DNA of 64,000 nucleotides from Corella eumyota (GCA_963082875.1 OY720098.1:12090001-12154000); one strand, 5' to 3'; positions 38,135-51,801 are shown, counted from the stretch's first letter. Notes: generated by a model not told the origin, from the letters alone. Translations and numbers: made by a program.

Positions 38135-38693
38135 TGTTAAGTCCATTTATATGAAAACTGATTTATATTTTCTCATTAATTTTAAATACAATTTCACACT
38201 CGGTTGGACACCATTAGCCGCTATTGTGCGCTTCTTTTTGGATCGCCTTATCGCCTGGTCATTTCAAGTTTTTCCCTTTTTTCCAACGTTCTTAGTCACG
38301 TAATTTGTGTTTCGCCTTTTTTGTCTTTATTTGTATCGTAACTTGGAATAATTTTGGAATTCTACTTTTAGTACGTCATATATTTAGAATACGATTCGCC
38401 CTGTTCTAGCAATTCATTAATGGTCTTTAGTTAGTTTTTTTTTAAAGTAATATTGATTTGTAAGTGTTAAGCCAGTATTGTTTTTTGTTAATTGTTTTTC
38501 TTGTGTACTGAATATTGAATACATTGTAGAGTATTTCAATTGTTGTATCAGTCGAGTTAGACAGTTGCAATTCTGGGCCCATTATCGGTATTATTTTTAT
38601 ATTAACTGAGATCAATCTGTGATCAAGGGGCGTATTTTATTCTCCGATCAACCTATTGTTGGTCACGTGGGGTATAGTTAGACAAACCCTACA
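38135..38693 (+). repeat. BEL/Pao 3' LTR
   Basis: Second LTR, followed by the repeated host hexamer CATGGC and then resumed integrin intron. Confidence 0.9.
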
Positions 38694-40244
38694 CATGGCT
38701 TTACCCTTTTATCGTATTTAATATAATAGGTTGTATATGAATTTACTGCAACAGCTATCAACTGCCCGGAAATAAAACCAACTGTTCCGCTTATATTTAC
38801 TTCAAGTTCTCTTAGAGAAGAAATTGCCATTTACTTTGGTATAAAATATATTGACAGACCTTTTAAATTTTATCGACTTTTATTGTTTCAAAAATATAAT
38901 TTTATAAATATAAACATATTTCTTTTACTTTTTTAAAAATAATTTTTTTGTGAAATAACATTTTAGAAATTGTTTTATTTAATAAACATAGATTTCTTGT
39001 GCGAATGTGATTGCTCCAGTACGCCAACCCCTAACAGCGCCAACTGCAGCACAAATGGCTCCCTCGTATGCGGAGTGTGTGACTGTAATATTGGACACGA
39101 GGGGGCGCGGTGTCAGTGTCAAAGAGATCAAGTCGAGGTGTCGCTCATGGAAAGTTGTAAAAAGCCAGGATCGGTCGACGTTTGCGAGTAATTAAATTTA
39201 ACCACTAATTTTTTTTTATTTTTTAAAGTTATGTCGACAAATTAAAAGACAATTAGTCAAGCGTAGTGTTATCACGTAAAAATATAGCAAAATAATGTGT
39301 GACTAAGCGTGTGTAAGTTATACCACACCTTTGTATATAAATAAGAAAAACAAAAACTTTCTAGCAATATCAAATACAAATCAATATTTTTTTTCAAAGG
39401 GGACAAGGCCAGTGCGAATGTGGGTCATGTGTATGTAATGAAGGATTTTTATATCAACATTGTTATGTACTTTTGTCTAAACCACAATTAAATGTGTTAC
39501 CCAACAAGGTTGGGCCACAGATTTTCCTTTGTTATTAAATCACAATAAAAGTAAAAAGTTTTACCTTTCTTATTTTTTTTAATTAAGGGAGCGACCAAAA
39601 CACTTGCGTGAACTGTGGGACGCCAGAATGCCGTTGCAGAAATGGGTGGACAAATAACGAACAAGACGGGACATGTACTTGTCACGAAAATCTTTGCATG
39701 GCCCCAAACGACACCCAACTATGCAGTGGAGAGGGGGTTTGCGAATGTCACACCTGTGCGTGTTACAACGACTCGGTATATTATTAAACTTGTTTTTTAT
39801 TTTGATGTGGTTACACTTTAGCCTTATCTTATATTTACCATTATTATCTTTGTTATATAAAATCCAAGGAAAGAATACACCTATAAAAACCTACTATTTC
39901 GTGTATATATTACACATAGTAAACTATAATTATTTTAATTGATATAAACTGTATATGTAAAAGTTTTTATTTATTAAAAAATAAGGCATATTTAAAAATA
40001 CCTTCAGCATATAAAATAAATACAAATTTGAAATACCCCAAAAGTAAAAAATTATTAAATGCGTTTATTTTGGTTCCAATTTTTTTGCCAATTGGTGGAA
40101 TTGTAACTTATGAGTCTTTATTGCTTTTAGACAATTTACAGCGGAAAATACTGTAATGAGTGCGTTAGTCCAAAATGTCGCCCTATTGTGGGGTGTACGG
40201 AACAAAATGACCAGGAATGTGCGTTCTGCATCAACAAAGCTCAT

Positions 40245-41108
40245 ACACAATATGTAATAAATTGTCCACGTCTTTATGAAAAACTTTTTCTTTATGCCAG
40301 TTCGATGAAAAGAGGTCACGTGATTAATAATAATTACGTGCAATTCTAAAAGGCATTGTATATGGATTAGAGTGTGTTGTAATTACAGTGCAAAAAATGT
40401 GTTTTGGTCAGTAATTGACTTCGAACTTTGTTAAACTTGAATATTTTTTAGATTTTTGGTTTTTGAAAATTTTACAAAGCAGATTTTGTTTTCTTTTTAC
40501 TAATAAATCGATGACTATAATAACTATACGTGATCATTCAAGATACTTTCTAATATAGGGTCATTTTTTTCTTTTTCTAAAGCCACAAAGATAAAAAGAT
40601 GATAGGGATGACTAACTCGAAAATCGTGAAAATCTCTAAACTAAAATGCTTTTTTATTTGAAATAGTTAATTATTAAAAGAAGGACACAAAAAAGTTGCC
40701 TACAGCTAGATGGCAGTTAGTCCGATAATGATTACTATTGTTTAAAAATTTTGTTTTAATTATTAGATTTTTTGTTTTATTAAAAATCAAAGGTCGACAT
40801 AAAGCAATTAAACTTAGATCAATTATTTGATTAAACTAAGGTCTAAAAGGTTAAATTTTTTTTGACATAATAATTTATTAAATAAATATAAAATAATTGG
40901 TATTATATTTAAAGATATTTTTTAAAATAATTAAATTCTTTTAAACACTATTTTTTAATTAAAAAATTTAGTTTTGTAAGTTGAAACTCGGCGTTACAAT
41001 TTGTTCCTTTGTGGTTGTCTCTCACTTTTTTTAAGAAAAAAGAACTGCGTGTTTGTTCCTTTAAAAAAACACAGATAATTTTCTTTTTATATTTATAGTC
41101 TTTTAGGC
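40245..41108. other. Intergenic, condensed counterpart of 6225-7568
   Basis: Matches the DNA downstream of the first integrin copy with several internal deletions. No gene seen. Confidence 0.6.
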
Positions 41109-41956
41109 TACTTTATGTTAAAACAAAGTCGTATAAAGTCACGTATGGAATTTAAAGGCGGTTGAGATATAATATAGTGGGTTTAGAAAGAATTTTTATA
41201 AATAAAATCGGTTAAAAATATTAGTATTTTCCGTATTGCCCCATGGTATTCGCCTACTTCTCCATAAAAATAAATCATATAATAAATTTAACCGGCAGAG
41301 TGGTGTAGTGGTAAAACTCTTAAAAACTCCCACATCGAGGATAAAGATATATACAAAAAAAAAATATATAGATTTTTCTTAGATTTTAGACTTTAGTATA
41401 TAGTAGTGTAAGAGCATTTGTTAATTTAGAGTTATTTAGCTTCAAAATACATTTTAATTTTAAGAATACTTAAGTTTTAAGACAACCGGTGTTGCTACAC
41501 CTAATCTAAAACAAATCGAATCGTATAAATGTTTTAATGAAAAGCAATACACAAAGAACTAGCCATTATTATAAGAGAAGCCGTGGTTAAACTTCAAAAG
41601 ATAGTGATGTGTAAACAAAACTTACAAGTAATAATTATTATTAATTATTGAAATAATTATTGATTGGGTTTAGTAGTGACCATGTATTACATATTTGTAT
41701 TGAGTTTTAATAAGATTTTATTAGGTTAGTATTCTTTTTATAATTTAAGCTTGTTAAAAAGCTTTAAAAACATACACAATACCTTTTTTTAACTAACGAA
41801 AGTCTTAAACAGTTTTATTCTACTTTTAAATGTGCCTACGAATGGTTATTAGATACAGGTAAAAAACATTAGTACAAGTATAAGTAGAACAGCTCATTTT
41901 AAAATTTAATAAAATCGAAGGTATTGACATACCTTTACAACTTATTTATTTAGAAT
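41109..41956. repeat. ~765-bp AT-rich repeat, unit 2 copy with insertion
   Basis: Single copy in unit 2, lengthened by a tRNA-like insertion near 41289-41368. Confidence 0.8.
41289..41368 (+). mobile_element. Short tRNA-derived SINE or tRNA pseudogene insertion
   Basis: About 80 bp absent from the other repeat copies. It contains ggcagagtggtgtagtgg, a good fit to the RNA polymerase III A box (TRGYNNANNNG), then a poor B-box-like atcgagga, and ends in an A-rich tail (10 A then tatata). This looks like a truncated SINE. Exact ends and target duplication are unclear in the AT-rich surroundings. Confidence 0.5.
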
Positions 41957-42233
41957 AAGTATATACGTGTTTTTTGAACTAAAAGTCCTATATTAACGTA
42001 GTATACTGTGCTTTCAAATATATAGTTATTTTTAATTTGTTTTTCCTTAACAAGTAAAATAAAGTAAGTTTTTTTTATAGGTTTACATTAGATTTTATCG
42101 CTTTGCGGGAGCTTTTATTTTAAGCATATTTATTTAGAAATTAACTACAGTTGTTCGGTGTTTTCCCAGCAGGTGAATAGGGTTTGGCTTTTTATTAGTT
42201 TGCTATAAACTGCAAATTAATTTTACAAACAAA

Positions 42234-44104
42234 ATGCGCGGTCTTAATAAATCTATGAAAGGCAACAAAAATGTCATTCTTCTTGGAATTATTTGGATTT
42301 TTGGAATAACTTCTGTAGCAAGTTATCTTAAAATATTTGATGCAACCAAAATTTTGCCTACAAGAGTCGCGAAAAACGGGTTTGATAAAGGTAATTTATT
42401 AAATTTCAGGGCAATATTAAAAAATATAACAATACAAAAATAATAATTTCGTTAATTTGTTGCTTAAGTAACAAAACAGTTTTTTTTTTCTAATTTCAAC
42501 AAATTATTTAAAAGACCTCCAAATTTAATTAAAGTTCATGGAACTATTTAAAAAAAAATTTAACCATGGTAAAATCTCCCGTTTTAGAATTAAGAACCAG
42601 AGAAAACATAATTGAGCAACCAAGAAATAAGTATTTGCATTTCCTTTCACAAGAAGAACCTTATCACACCAGAATGGCTGGAATACAACAGCAGTGCTCA
42701 AACATGCAAGCACGCTCAAGAATTTCAATAAGAACCAAAACAATGAAATATAATGATAAAACAAGGACAGTGATGTGTGAAATTCCAAAGGTAATAATAG
42801 TTTTGGTTTGTTATTAGGGATATCTTTTTCCATGGGAATTTTTATAGCAGTATTTAGATTTTAAATTTAAAATGAATTAACCGGACGACGTTATAATAAC
42901 AAAAATTAGGCTAAGTAGTATTTTCTTAAACAAACAAACTGTAAAATTTATTTGTTGCATTTGTTTCAAGGTTGCAAGCACAAGTTGGCAAAAGCTTATG
43001 TTAAAACTAAGCGGCCACTCCGACGAAGTAACAAAAACTATGGTAGATCATGGAACTATTCCAAACAAACATTTTGACCAGTACGTATTTTTAATTTATA
43101 AAAAAAAAAATATTTTTAATACTTTTAATAACAATAAAAAAAAATATTGTTGCTTTTTGTTTAATTTATATGTTTATAAATTACAGACTAAAAACCGACG
43201 AAGAAGCAAGAACAAAAATGAAAGAATATTTAACGTTCTTAGTAACGCGTCACCCGTTTGAAAGATTGGTATCAGCACATCACGATAAATTTTCCGACAA
43301 AGACCCCTATGATTTTTATAGAATGGGAATCGGAAGACACATTGCTCGAAGTCAAGCTGTCTTCCACATGCATGGCATAAATAACGCGTATGATTATAAA
43401 GACCCAACTTTTAAAACATTATAAATTACAAATATAACAAACTTGCGATTTAAAAAAAAAAACTTTTACTACTAATAAAACTTTATTAATTTCATGATAA
43501 AATATTATATAATTTACGTGGTTTTACTAGGGCAAAATTTACCGGAAATATCAACATTATCAAAAATTCGTCAGATTTTCTCAATTTAACAATAGATCAA
43601 CAAGATGATGTTTTAAAGTATTCAGAAATCTTGAGAACCGGAAAAATTTTTTTCTCACAGTTTATAAAGTAAGCTATCATATAGATAAACCTTTATAATC
43701 ACCTTCATTAGAATCTAGTTAAACAATGTTTTAACTTTAACTTTTTCATTGTTAGATACATTTTGAGTTTTAATACACCAGCAAAAGTAAATTCAATGGA
43801 CATTCACTGGCGACCTCAAACTTATCTGTGCATGCCTTGTGCATTCAACTACAGCTATGTGATTCGATTTGACAACTTAGCAATTGAATCAAACAGACTT
43901 ATAGACTATCTACAAACTCATCATAATGCTTCTACATCTGGAATAACACGATTTCCTAAACGCATACCATCAGTAAAACAAAACTCAACAGTAAACGCAT
44001 TTAAAGAAATATCCGAAAAAGATGTTGAATCTTTAAGAAAAATTTATTATGATGATTTTCGCATCTTTGACTATGATCCTTATTTATACCAAGGACACAC
44101 ATAG
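42234..44104 (+). CDS. Carbohydrate sulfotransferase ST-A2, complete
   Basis: Near-identical paralogue of ST-A1. Exons 42234-42390, 42588-42790, 42971-43080, 43187-43387, 43531-43668, 43756-44104 keep the same lengths and phases, giving 385 residues with no internal stop. Anchor, IPKVASTSW, RHPFERLVS and HWRPQTYLCMPC are all present. Intron 2 is shorter than in ST-A1. Notable differences from ST-A1 include LSGHSDE for LGGHTDE and HMHG for HKHG. Likely a functional Golgi sulfotransferase; substrate unknown. Confidence 0.88.
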
Positions 44105-46280
44105 CAAATAAGCATATTACTAAATTATATATTTGAAATTTCATAAACCTAAAATAGTACAGAAGTCTTCATATGCATACAATGTTTTTAATAATAAAAG
44201 TAATTTTCAAAAGTTTATGCAAGAAAAATGCATGTAGTATTTAATAACCTAAACATATATGCACTTCTGCCTAAGCAATAGCTTCCATTTAACAACTGAC
44301 TTTCTTGCAAATGTAAAATAATACACTTAGATACGTAGGCTATAAAATATGTTTGCAATTCTTAATACATTAACAAGAGATGTAGTTAAATAAAATTCTC
44401 ACCCATTATTTATATTTTAGTTAATATTTAGTATTTAATAGCTTAGTAGCTGAAAATTGTTGGAAATAACTAAAAAAAGTATATAAGCAATAAGAGAATA
44501 AATGATAAAAGTGTCATTTTTTGGGTGTTGTTACTTAATTACTTAATTTAAATGCGTTTTCTCTAAAGATTTTCCAACCATGGTCCAAAAAGTATATTTA
44601 ATTTGTTTTATTTTTTTTTAATTGAAGACGTAATAGCGGTAGCGTATTTGGCCTTTCTACAGATTTTAAACAGTTTTAACATCTAAAAAACGTTAACCTC
44701 ATATGCATATATAATAAATTAGCAATATTTAACCAAAGTTCAAAAATGGCTACCATGTCATTGAATTACTAACGTTAAAACGATAATATTTACAGCAATT
44801 TTTAAACAACTTAATTCAGAACAATTTTTTTTTAACTATACAACTAACAACTCCTAGAATTAAGTTCGGTTTTTGATTATTTAGTTCCGTTTGTATTTTT
44901 AAATTTAAATTCGTTTTGGTGTCTGCCATTCCATATAATTTTGTTTTATTGATTTTTTTTGAGAGATTTCTCTGTTAAAGATAACGATGCCACTATCAAT
45001 TAATGATCTAGGAACAGAAGTTTTAAAATTGATTAAACCAAATAATGTTGGTAAAAAAACAAATAAAAATAAAATTCTAGAGGATACTGCAAAGAAAGTT
45101 AGTCACCCTGCAGAGAAAATCGTTTTACCTGAATGCAATATGGGAAAAGGAGGGGGAAACGATAACGAAGCCCGCAAAAAAAAAGAATTAACCGAAAGAA
45201 AAATAAAAAGTAATCTGAAAGGAGCAAATCCGCTTATTTCTATTATCAACAATGGGGCAGCCTTATACTGCAGAATGACATATTATATAGAAGATGGATT
45301 TCATTCTACAATCAATCCGAAACATATCAATTGATTGTTCCACGATCCCTTCAACAAGCTATCACACGTCTAAAATGGCGCTAAAACATCTGCACAGAAG
45401 GTACTACAGTTATTTTAGTAGGTCCGACGTGCTTAAACTGTTAAAAGCAAAAAGTTTTACTGTTGAAGATAAAAAGCCTGGTCTCAAAACAAACTAAAAC
45501 GGTGAAAATGTATGACTAAGGCAATTTGGAGATAAGCCTTGTGGCCCAAATAAAGTAGTTAAACGTATTAACGATTGTAGGGGTTGATTAAGTCGATTTA
45601 TATTTATATAGTTATATTGGTTAGGTCAATTGGTTATTGGTTATCAATTGATTATTGTTGATTTGGGGTCACCACAGAAACTACCATAGCCTTCATTGCT
45701 TAAGTCTTATGATAAATCTAACTATTCGAAGATTAGTTATTTATTATTTTAAGTTGTTGGTTAAATATGGCATTAAAATAAATAATAAATTTTAGCGTTT
45801 GTCTAAAATATAAGAATATGACGCAAGTAATTTAATTGTTTCTCATATTATATTTAACGTACTACGAAAGATATAACACGGGCATATACTTAATAATTAT
45901 ATAACAAACTAAGTTGAAAGGCTAATTCATAAGACTACGTTTTTTCTAAAGTTAAAGTTACAATATTACAACTAACATAATAACGACAACTGTAGTTGTT
46001 CGTCTACTATAAGGGTAGACGAACACGTCTGACTTAGGTATGTTTGCATCGGTGTTTTAACAGTAAAAACAATGGGCTTTTATACCTCACATTAATAAAG
46101 CGGCTGCTGTATTGCAATGTCTTGACCTTGATAAACCCGAATAAACTCGTACCAAGGATTGATCATGAAATGATTAATCTTCACGAAATAACATATTTAA
46201 TCCGACCTGTCAAGTTTATGTTTCATCACATAGTGAGAGACATAGGGTTAATTAAATTTTATGAACTACCTTATAGCAAC
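44105..46280. repeat. A-type 3' flank block, copy 3
   Basis: Follows ST-A2, with AATAAA at 44193-44198, the small ORF and the hairpin near 46005. It shares more variants with the block after ST-C1 than with that after ST-A1. Confidence 0.8.
44987..45334 (+). CDS. Unrecognised 115-residue ORF in 3' flank
   Basis: Same ORF as 25147-25494, full length, beginning MPLSINDLGTEVLKLIKP. Nearly all of the few differences are substitutions. Function unknown. Confidence 0.35.
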   Translation: MPLSINDLGTEVLKLIKPNNVGKKTNKNKILEDTAKKVSHPAEKIVLPECNMGKGGGNDNEARKKKELTERKIKSNLKGANPLISIINNGAALYCRMTYYIEDGFHSTINPKHIN

Positions 46281-46700
46281 TGTAACCAAATTGTTTCGAT
46301 CTAAAAGCTAACAACTAAATTTGGTACAGTTTTTGTCCAGAACCCTGTATTAACGGCCCACCGGAAGACCAGTTGTAACCTTGCTAGTAGTAGAGTGCAC
46401 TATAAATAAAAACTATTACGGTTTATTATTAAAAGATAAAACAAAGCTAAAAGAGTCTAAAATATACAATAACAGTCACAAATCAGAGACAAAAATAAAC
46501 ACGTCAGTACACGAAGCACTCTAGTCAGAACTGCCAGAACAAAATTAAAAACCAAATCGACCAACGATGTCACGTGACTATAATAATTATCTTTCCCCAA
46601 AGCGGTACAAAGAGTTACAACGCTGCTTACAGTCTGCACCACCATAGGCCAATAAGGCAACCCGCACTATATATCATCAACAAAGTTACAGAATGTTACA
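46281..46700 (-). repeat. Gypsy copy 2, 3' LTR
   Basis: TGTAACC...TGTTACA, directly after ttatagcaac. Confidence 0.88.
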
Positions 46701-49700
46701 CCCCCAGCTCATGTTGGACCCACTCCTGTGGAAATAATACTAACGAAAACAAAGGCAAATCTTTATGAACCAAATATATGCATAATGTTACAAAACAGCA
46801 AAAAGTAAAAAAAAAAAAACATATACTTAAAGAAAAAAGTGGCAAAAGATAAAAACAACACAAAAAAAATAAATACATAAGAAAATGTGTTCAGTTGAGA
46901 ACTTCAACATCAGGGTAAAATCGAGTGCGTTTTCTGGTGCGCTTCGGTAACCGTTCGAGGGTTTGTGCCGGCGTAGGAACTGGTACTTCCGTTTGTATAT
47001 TAACGTTTTCAGGCATTTGTGCCCGTGTCGGCACGACTTCTCTACTTCTTCTTGAATACCAGGTATGGCCTATAAATGGCTGGTTGTCAACTAATTGTGG
47101 AGCATCGGCCTCGTTCTCCGAAGATTCGTCGGTGCCATCGGTATCAGACGCCATATATTTCTTTAGCCGGTTGTAATGGACAGTCTGTAGTTTTCCAGCC
47201 TTATTGATAATGGTGTTATTAACTTCGTTAAGTATATCCGTAACTGTAAATGGCCCCTTATAAGGAAGATTAAATTTATTTGACTTTCCAACGGGAACCA
47301 CTGGATAAGAAAGAAGAACTTTGTCCTCAATCGAAAATACATTTCCATGCTGTCTCTTGTTATACTGGTAGACCATGTCTTCTCGGTGACGTTGTAAATT
47401 TTTGCGGGCAATTTCTTGTACCACAAGCAGGGGATCACGCAATTCTTCTAGTTCAACTGGGTATGAACTAGCTGTCTTTGTGCTTACATAAAGGTCACCG
47501 GGAAGCCTTAGTTTTCTTCCTGTCAGTAGGTAGTGTGGTGACACACCAGTTGCTTCATGTTCGCTAGCATTGTAAGTCGCTACCACTGCCGATAATGCGA
47601 TATCCAACTTTGTTCATTGTTTTGTTATTGTTTGAAATTTAGGCCTTACCCCTTTTCGAAACCATGTGAAAATTGGTCTTATATTTTGATCTTGTTGTTG
47701 TGCTGCAGCAATATCCTTTGCACTTAGACCGAAATCTGATTGAAAATCAATCGTTTCTATTTGTGTGCTGTTTTTGTTGCATTCCGTCAGGTAAGGGAAA
47801 CCTGGAGAGTCCGGTTCTAATCGACTTAGTGAGTCGGCATTTCCGTGTTTGGCTCCAGGGCGATATATCAGTTTAAAATCGTATTCTGCAAGATGTTCTA
47901 CCCAACGAGCGCATTGGCCGTAAAGATCTTTAGACTTCTAGAGCCATCGCAGAGGAAATGATCGGTTCGGATTGTAAACGGTATTCCCATTAAATAACAC
48001 TTATACAGTTTCGTTGCAAAAATAATTGCTAAAAGTTTTTTTCTAGTTGTCGAAAAATGTTTTTCAGCTTTCGACAAGGTTCGGCTTCCATAGGCAACCA
48101 CGTTTTCCGTGCCTTCACTTTCTTGTGAAAGGACACAACCAATAGCGTGATCGGAAGCATCAGTGTCTACAATAAACGGTTTGTTAAAATTGGGGTATTG
48201 CAAAATAGGGGCTTGTGTCAGGACACCCTTTAACATTTCAAATGAACTCTGACATTCATCCGTCCAGACAAACTTCTTTCCCTTTTCTGTCAATTTGTGT
48301 AGCGGTGACGCTTTACGTGCGTAATCTTTTATAAATTTTCTTTAATACGAAGTCAAGCCCACAAACTGGCGTATGTGCTTTACGTTACGGGGTATGGGCC
48401 ATTCTTTGACGGTTCCTATTTAATCTGGGTCACACTTGATACCGTCTTGGGAGATAATGTGACCTAGAAAGTTAACTTGTTTCTTGAAAAGTGAACACTC
48501 AGAGGGTTTGAGCGTAAGACCAGCGCTTTCCAGTCGGCTTAACACTTCGTCCAACCTTTGTATATGTTCGTCCAAGTTACGGGCGTATACTATAATGTCG
48601 TCCAAATACGCCAACGCCCCTTGCCATTCGATTCCATTAAATATCATTCTCATCAGCCTTTGAAAGCTCGCAGCCGAGTTACATAGGCCCATGGGCATAA
48701 CCTTAAATTCAAACAGTCCTACGTAGCTAGTAAAAGCCGTTTTTTCTTGAGTCGTCGGATCCATAGGAATTTGATAATAACTTGATCGCAGATCCAACGT
48801 CGAAAAATACGTCGACTGAGTCATTTCGTCTAAGCTTTCATTAATGCGCGGGATCGGATAACTATTTTTCTTAGTGAGCTCGTTTACAAGGCGATGATTG
48901 ATGCAAAACCTAGTCTATCCCGATTTCTTTTTAACTAACACGATGGAACTGGACCAAGGTGACTTAGAAGGCTGTATTAAGTCTTGTTCTTTCATCTCCT
49001 TGATAATTCCTTCTATCTTTTCTTTATGCGCATGCGGTACTCGTCTGGGTGGCTGTCGTACAGGCTGATGGTTACCGATGTCGATGTCATAGGAAACAAG
49101 GCTCGTTCGACCAAGATCATTCGGATTAACCGACAAGGCCTTGCGATGTTTAGATAAAACATGCAACAATTTTTCACGTTCCGGAGTGGATAAGTCTTTG
49201 CTAATGTTAATTTGTTCAATGACTTCGCGCCAATTGCCTTCTCTGGAACCACTAGAAACAACTAAAATTGAGGTAACCGAGGCCACTCTAACGCCATCAC
49301 GTAATGTAATGTCAGTATCAGTTAAATTTGCTACCAGCGCTTCAACGCGGTCAAATTTGTTTTTTGTTACTATTGTGGCCACCATTAAGCCATAGCGGCT
49401 ACAAAATTCATTATTTCGCTCAACCAATAATTGCATTTCAGGCAATTCTTCCCGCTTGCAATCGTGTACTAATTTAAGTTGTACTCTTACCTCGGTTGAC
49501 GCTGGTATAGAGATTTGTTCAGTAATGAAAGCTTCGCAGTGACGGTAACAAATGGCTTTTGCAGAAGTGGAGTTTCATTTTTTCCAATACACAATGTGTT
49601 TTTGCGATAACAGACGCGGCATTGTTGTTTTTGTAGAAAATCTAAACCAAAGACAAATTCGTGACTTATTTCGTTGCTAATGTACACATTTGAGGCGGAC

Positions 49701-50974
49701 GTTACGTCCCCTATAGATATAACCACATTAGCCACACCGATTACGCTAATAGGAGAACCATTTGCCCCTACTAGATTATTGTTAGTATTTGCAAATGTTA
49801 AATTGTCCTTACTTTTCTGAAGTCGGTCAAATGTCGATTTGTGCATTAAAGAAACAGAGGCACCAGTGTCCACCAACGCGCAAACCGTTATATTTTTAAT
49901 TAATAGGTTTACGAATCGGCGTAAGCACGGTCGGGAATTAGTTTTCTTTCCAAGCTTTGATTTTTCAGCGCCGAACTGTGTTGGAGAAGGGTTTCTTAAT
50001 ACCGACCGTTGTAACGGCGGTTGTATCCGTTTCCTTCTATAAAATGTGTTACTATTAGCAAAAGTATTTCGTAAATCGGGACAATTATATTTTAAATGTC
50101 CCAACTTATTACAATGGTAACAATTACGTTGATTGTAATGTCGGTATGGTGCTGGTGTTTGCATATTGTTTGTTCGCGTCGCTTTGTCTACTTGCATTTT
50201 TAATTGGCGCATATCACTATGAATATTAGAAAGCATTATTTCCCACTCTTCCGATCTTTTTGCTGTATCTTTTTCTAACGTTTCTAAAGTTCTTCGCATT
50301 GCGTCGTTTTCGATGGAATCGGAAACATTGTTTACTTTGCGAAATCCTTGCGCCGAGTTTGTACTTTCTGCCGACTGCAAAATAATATCTGCAGCCTGGA
50401 AAAAAGCTCTGCTATACTCAATTCGTGAGGGAATCTCCTTGCTTAATTCCGTAATTTTTAGGCCTTTTATTAAGGTAATGTATAAAATTTCTCCTTTTAT
50501 AGAATTTTCAACTTCTTCAGGGTAGACCAGTTCGCCTAGTGATCTTATTGCGTTAATAAAAGACTGATTGTCCTCCCCCGCTAGCTGCCTTCTTTTGAAA
50601 AGCCTATTCCGAAGTGTTTTTAAAGTTTTCTTTTCCAGTAGACGTTTCCCGTGTGCGTTGAATCAATGTCTTCAAGTTCAGGTCATATAAGCTTCTGTCT
50701 CTTTTTTTGTACAGTCCATTTAATTTTTTGGTCGATTTGACTCATGAATAAATGTTTCATTGTATTTCGGATGCTTCTACACTTTCACAGTAAGAATTAA
50801 AAACTTTTAAAAATTCACTAAAATCATCTCCAGTCGTAAAACATGGCGGGTTCATGTAAAAAGAATAAGGCATGTTTTAAAAATAGAAATAAAATAACTT
50901 AAATAAACAAAGCGGACTTCCGACCCTACTAACAAAGTCCTAACCATGACAGGGTCCTGGCGCGCTCGCCAATT

Positions 50975-51394
50975 TGTAACCAAATTGTTTCGATCTTAAA
51001 GCTAACAACAAAATTTGGTACAGTTTTTGTCCAGAACCCTGTATGAACGGCCCACCGGAAGACCAGTTGTAACCTTGCTAGTAGTAGAGTGCACTATATA
51101 TAAAAACTATTACGGTTTATTATTAAAAGATAACACAAAGCTAAAAGAGTCTAAAATATACAATAATAGTCACAAATCAGAGACAAAAATAAACACGTCA
51201 GTACACGAAGCACTCTAGTCAGAACTGCCAGAACAAAAGTAAAAAACAAGTCGACCAACGATGTTACGTGACTATAATAATTATCTTGCCCCAAAACGGT
51301 ACAAAGTGTTACAACGCTGATTACAGTCTGCACCACCACAGGCCAATAAGGCAACCCGCACTATATATCATCAACAAAGTTACAGAATGTTACA
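50975..51394 (-). repeat. Gypsy copy 2, 5' LTR
   Basis: TGTAACC...TGTTACA, followed by the repeated CAAC. Confidence 0.88.
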
Positions 51395-51801
51395 CAACCC
51401 TTTTTAAAAATAATTAATAGAATAATGTTTTGTTTCCTCTGATTAAGTATTTGTTATCTTGCTTATGTTTACTGTGTTTTTTTGCAGAGCATTCCTTCAT
51501 CGAAAAGGAAGGAATGTAACGAATTTGGCGCTATTTACTTTGGACTTGAATAAAATATCGCGTGGACCCTCTGATAGAGCGTTCCTGTTCAGCGATTAAC
51601 TAAAGTTTTTTTTTTACGGGTAAGGTGTACCGCGCAACTTGTTGAACGGATATTAGAGCCCCATTCTGTTGTGAATAAATATTATACGACGAATTCTGTG
51701 CAAAATTATAACGGAATAGCGGCATACGTTACAATTATAATAAAAAAAATAATTAAAGAATTGGTATCAGAAAATATTGTGTCAAACAGCTTACCAGCAA
51801 G

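Larger units (their letters stand above)
28642..38693 (+). mobile_element. BEL/Pao LTR retrotransposon with nested DNA transposon
   Basis: LTRs 28642-29200 and 38135-38693 (559 bp each, TGTTAAG...CCCTACA in the right copy), flanked by a 6-bp target duplication CATGGC (28636-28641, 38694-38699). The intact integrin intron at 2381-2403 shows the empty site. Parts by motif: coiled Gag-like region (about 29.3-30.0 and 32.7-33.5 kb), zinc knuckles, BEL-type protease (DDGSDTS), reverse transcriptase (FYVDDML) and RNase H (about 33.8-36.4 kb), integrase H2C2 and DDE regions (about 36.5-38.0 kb). It is nearly complete but broken, with a few breaks besides the nested insertion. The LTRs differ at roughly ten positions by eye (about 2%), so it is young, and it is present in only one unit. 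Confidence 0.93.
27161..40244 (+). pseudogene. Integrin beta, truncated duplicate split by a BEL/Pao element
   Basis: Counterparts of the first gene's exons: 27161-27350, 27588-27719, 27820-27969, 28149-28238, 28439-28579, (BEL/Pao in the intron), 38730-38838, 38992-39187, a partial exon from 39400 to about 39447, 39588-39775, and a partial exon from 40131 to 40244. The exon matching 170-231 is absent because the unit starts inside the following intron. The cysteine-rich exon at 39400 is cut short, and all beta-tail, transmembrane and cytoplasmic exons are missing; the sequence jumps at 40244 to intergenic DNA equivalent to about 6225. One substitution changes TTDASF to TTVASF. It cannot encode a membrane integrin. 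Confidence 0.88.
46281..51394 (-). mobile_element. Ty3/Gypsy LTR retrotransposon copy 2, both LTRs present
   Basis: Minus-strand element of 5114 bp with 420-bp LTRs at 46281-46700 and 50975-51394, flanked by CAAC on both sides (46277-46280, 51395-51398), the expected 4-bp duplication. Next to the 5' LTR, the minus strand reads AATTGGCGAGCGCGCC, containing TGGCG as expected of a tRNA primer-binding site. Recognisable parts from the 5' end: Gag with zinc knuckle, protease (VDTGAS), reverse transcriptase (YLDDIIVYA), RNase H (DTDASDHAIG), integrase C-terminal region. It is broken in several places and shorter than an autonomous Gypsy. The LTRs differ at roughly 15-18 positions by eye (about 4%), so it is older than the BEL/Pao copy. 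Confidence 0.9.
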
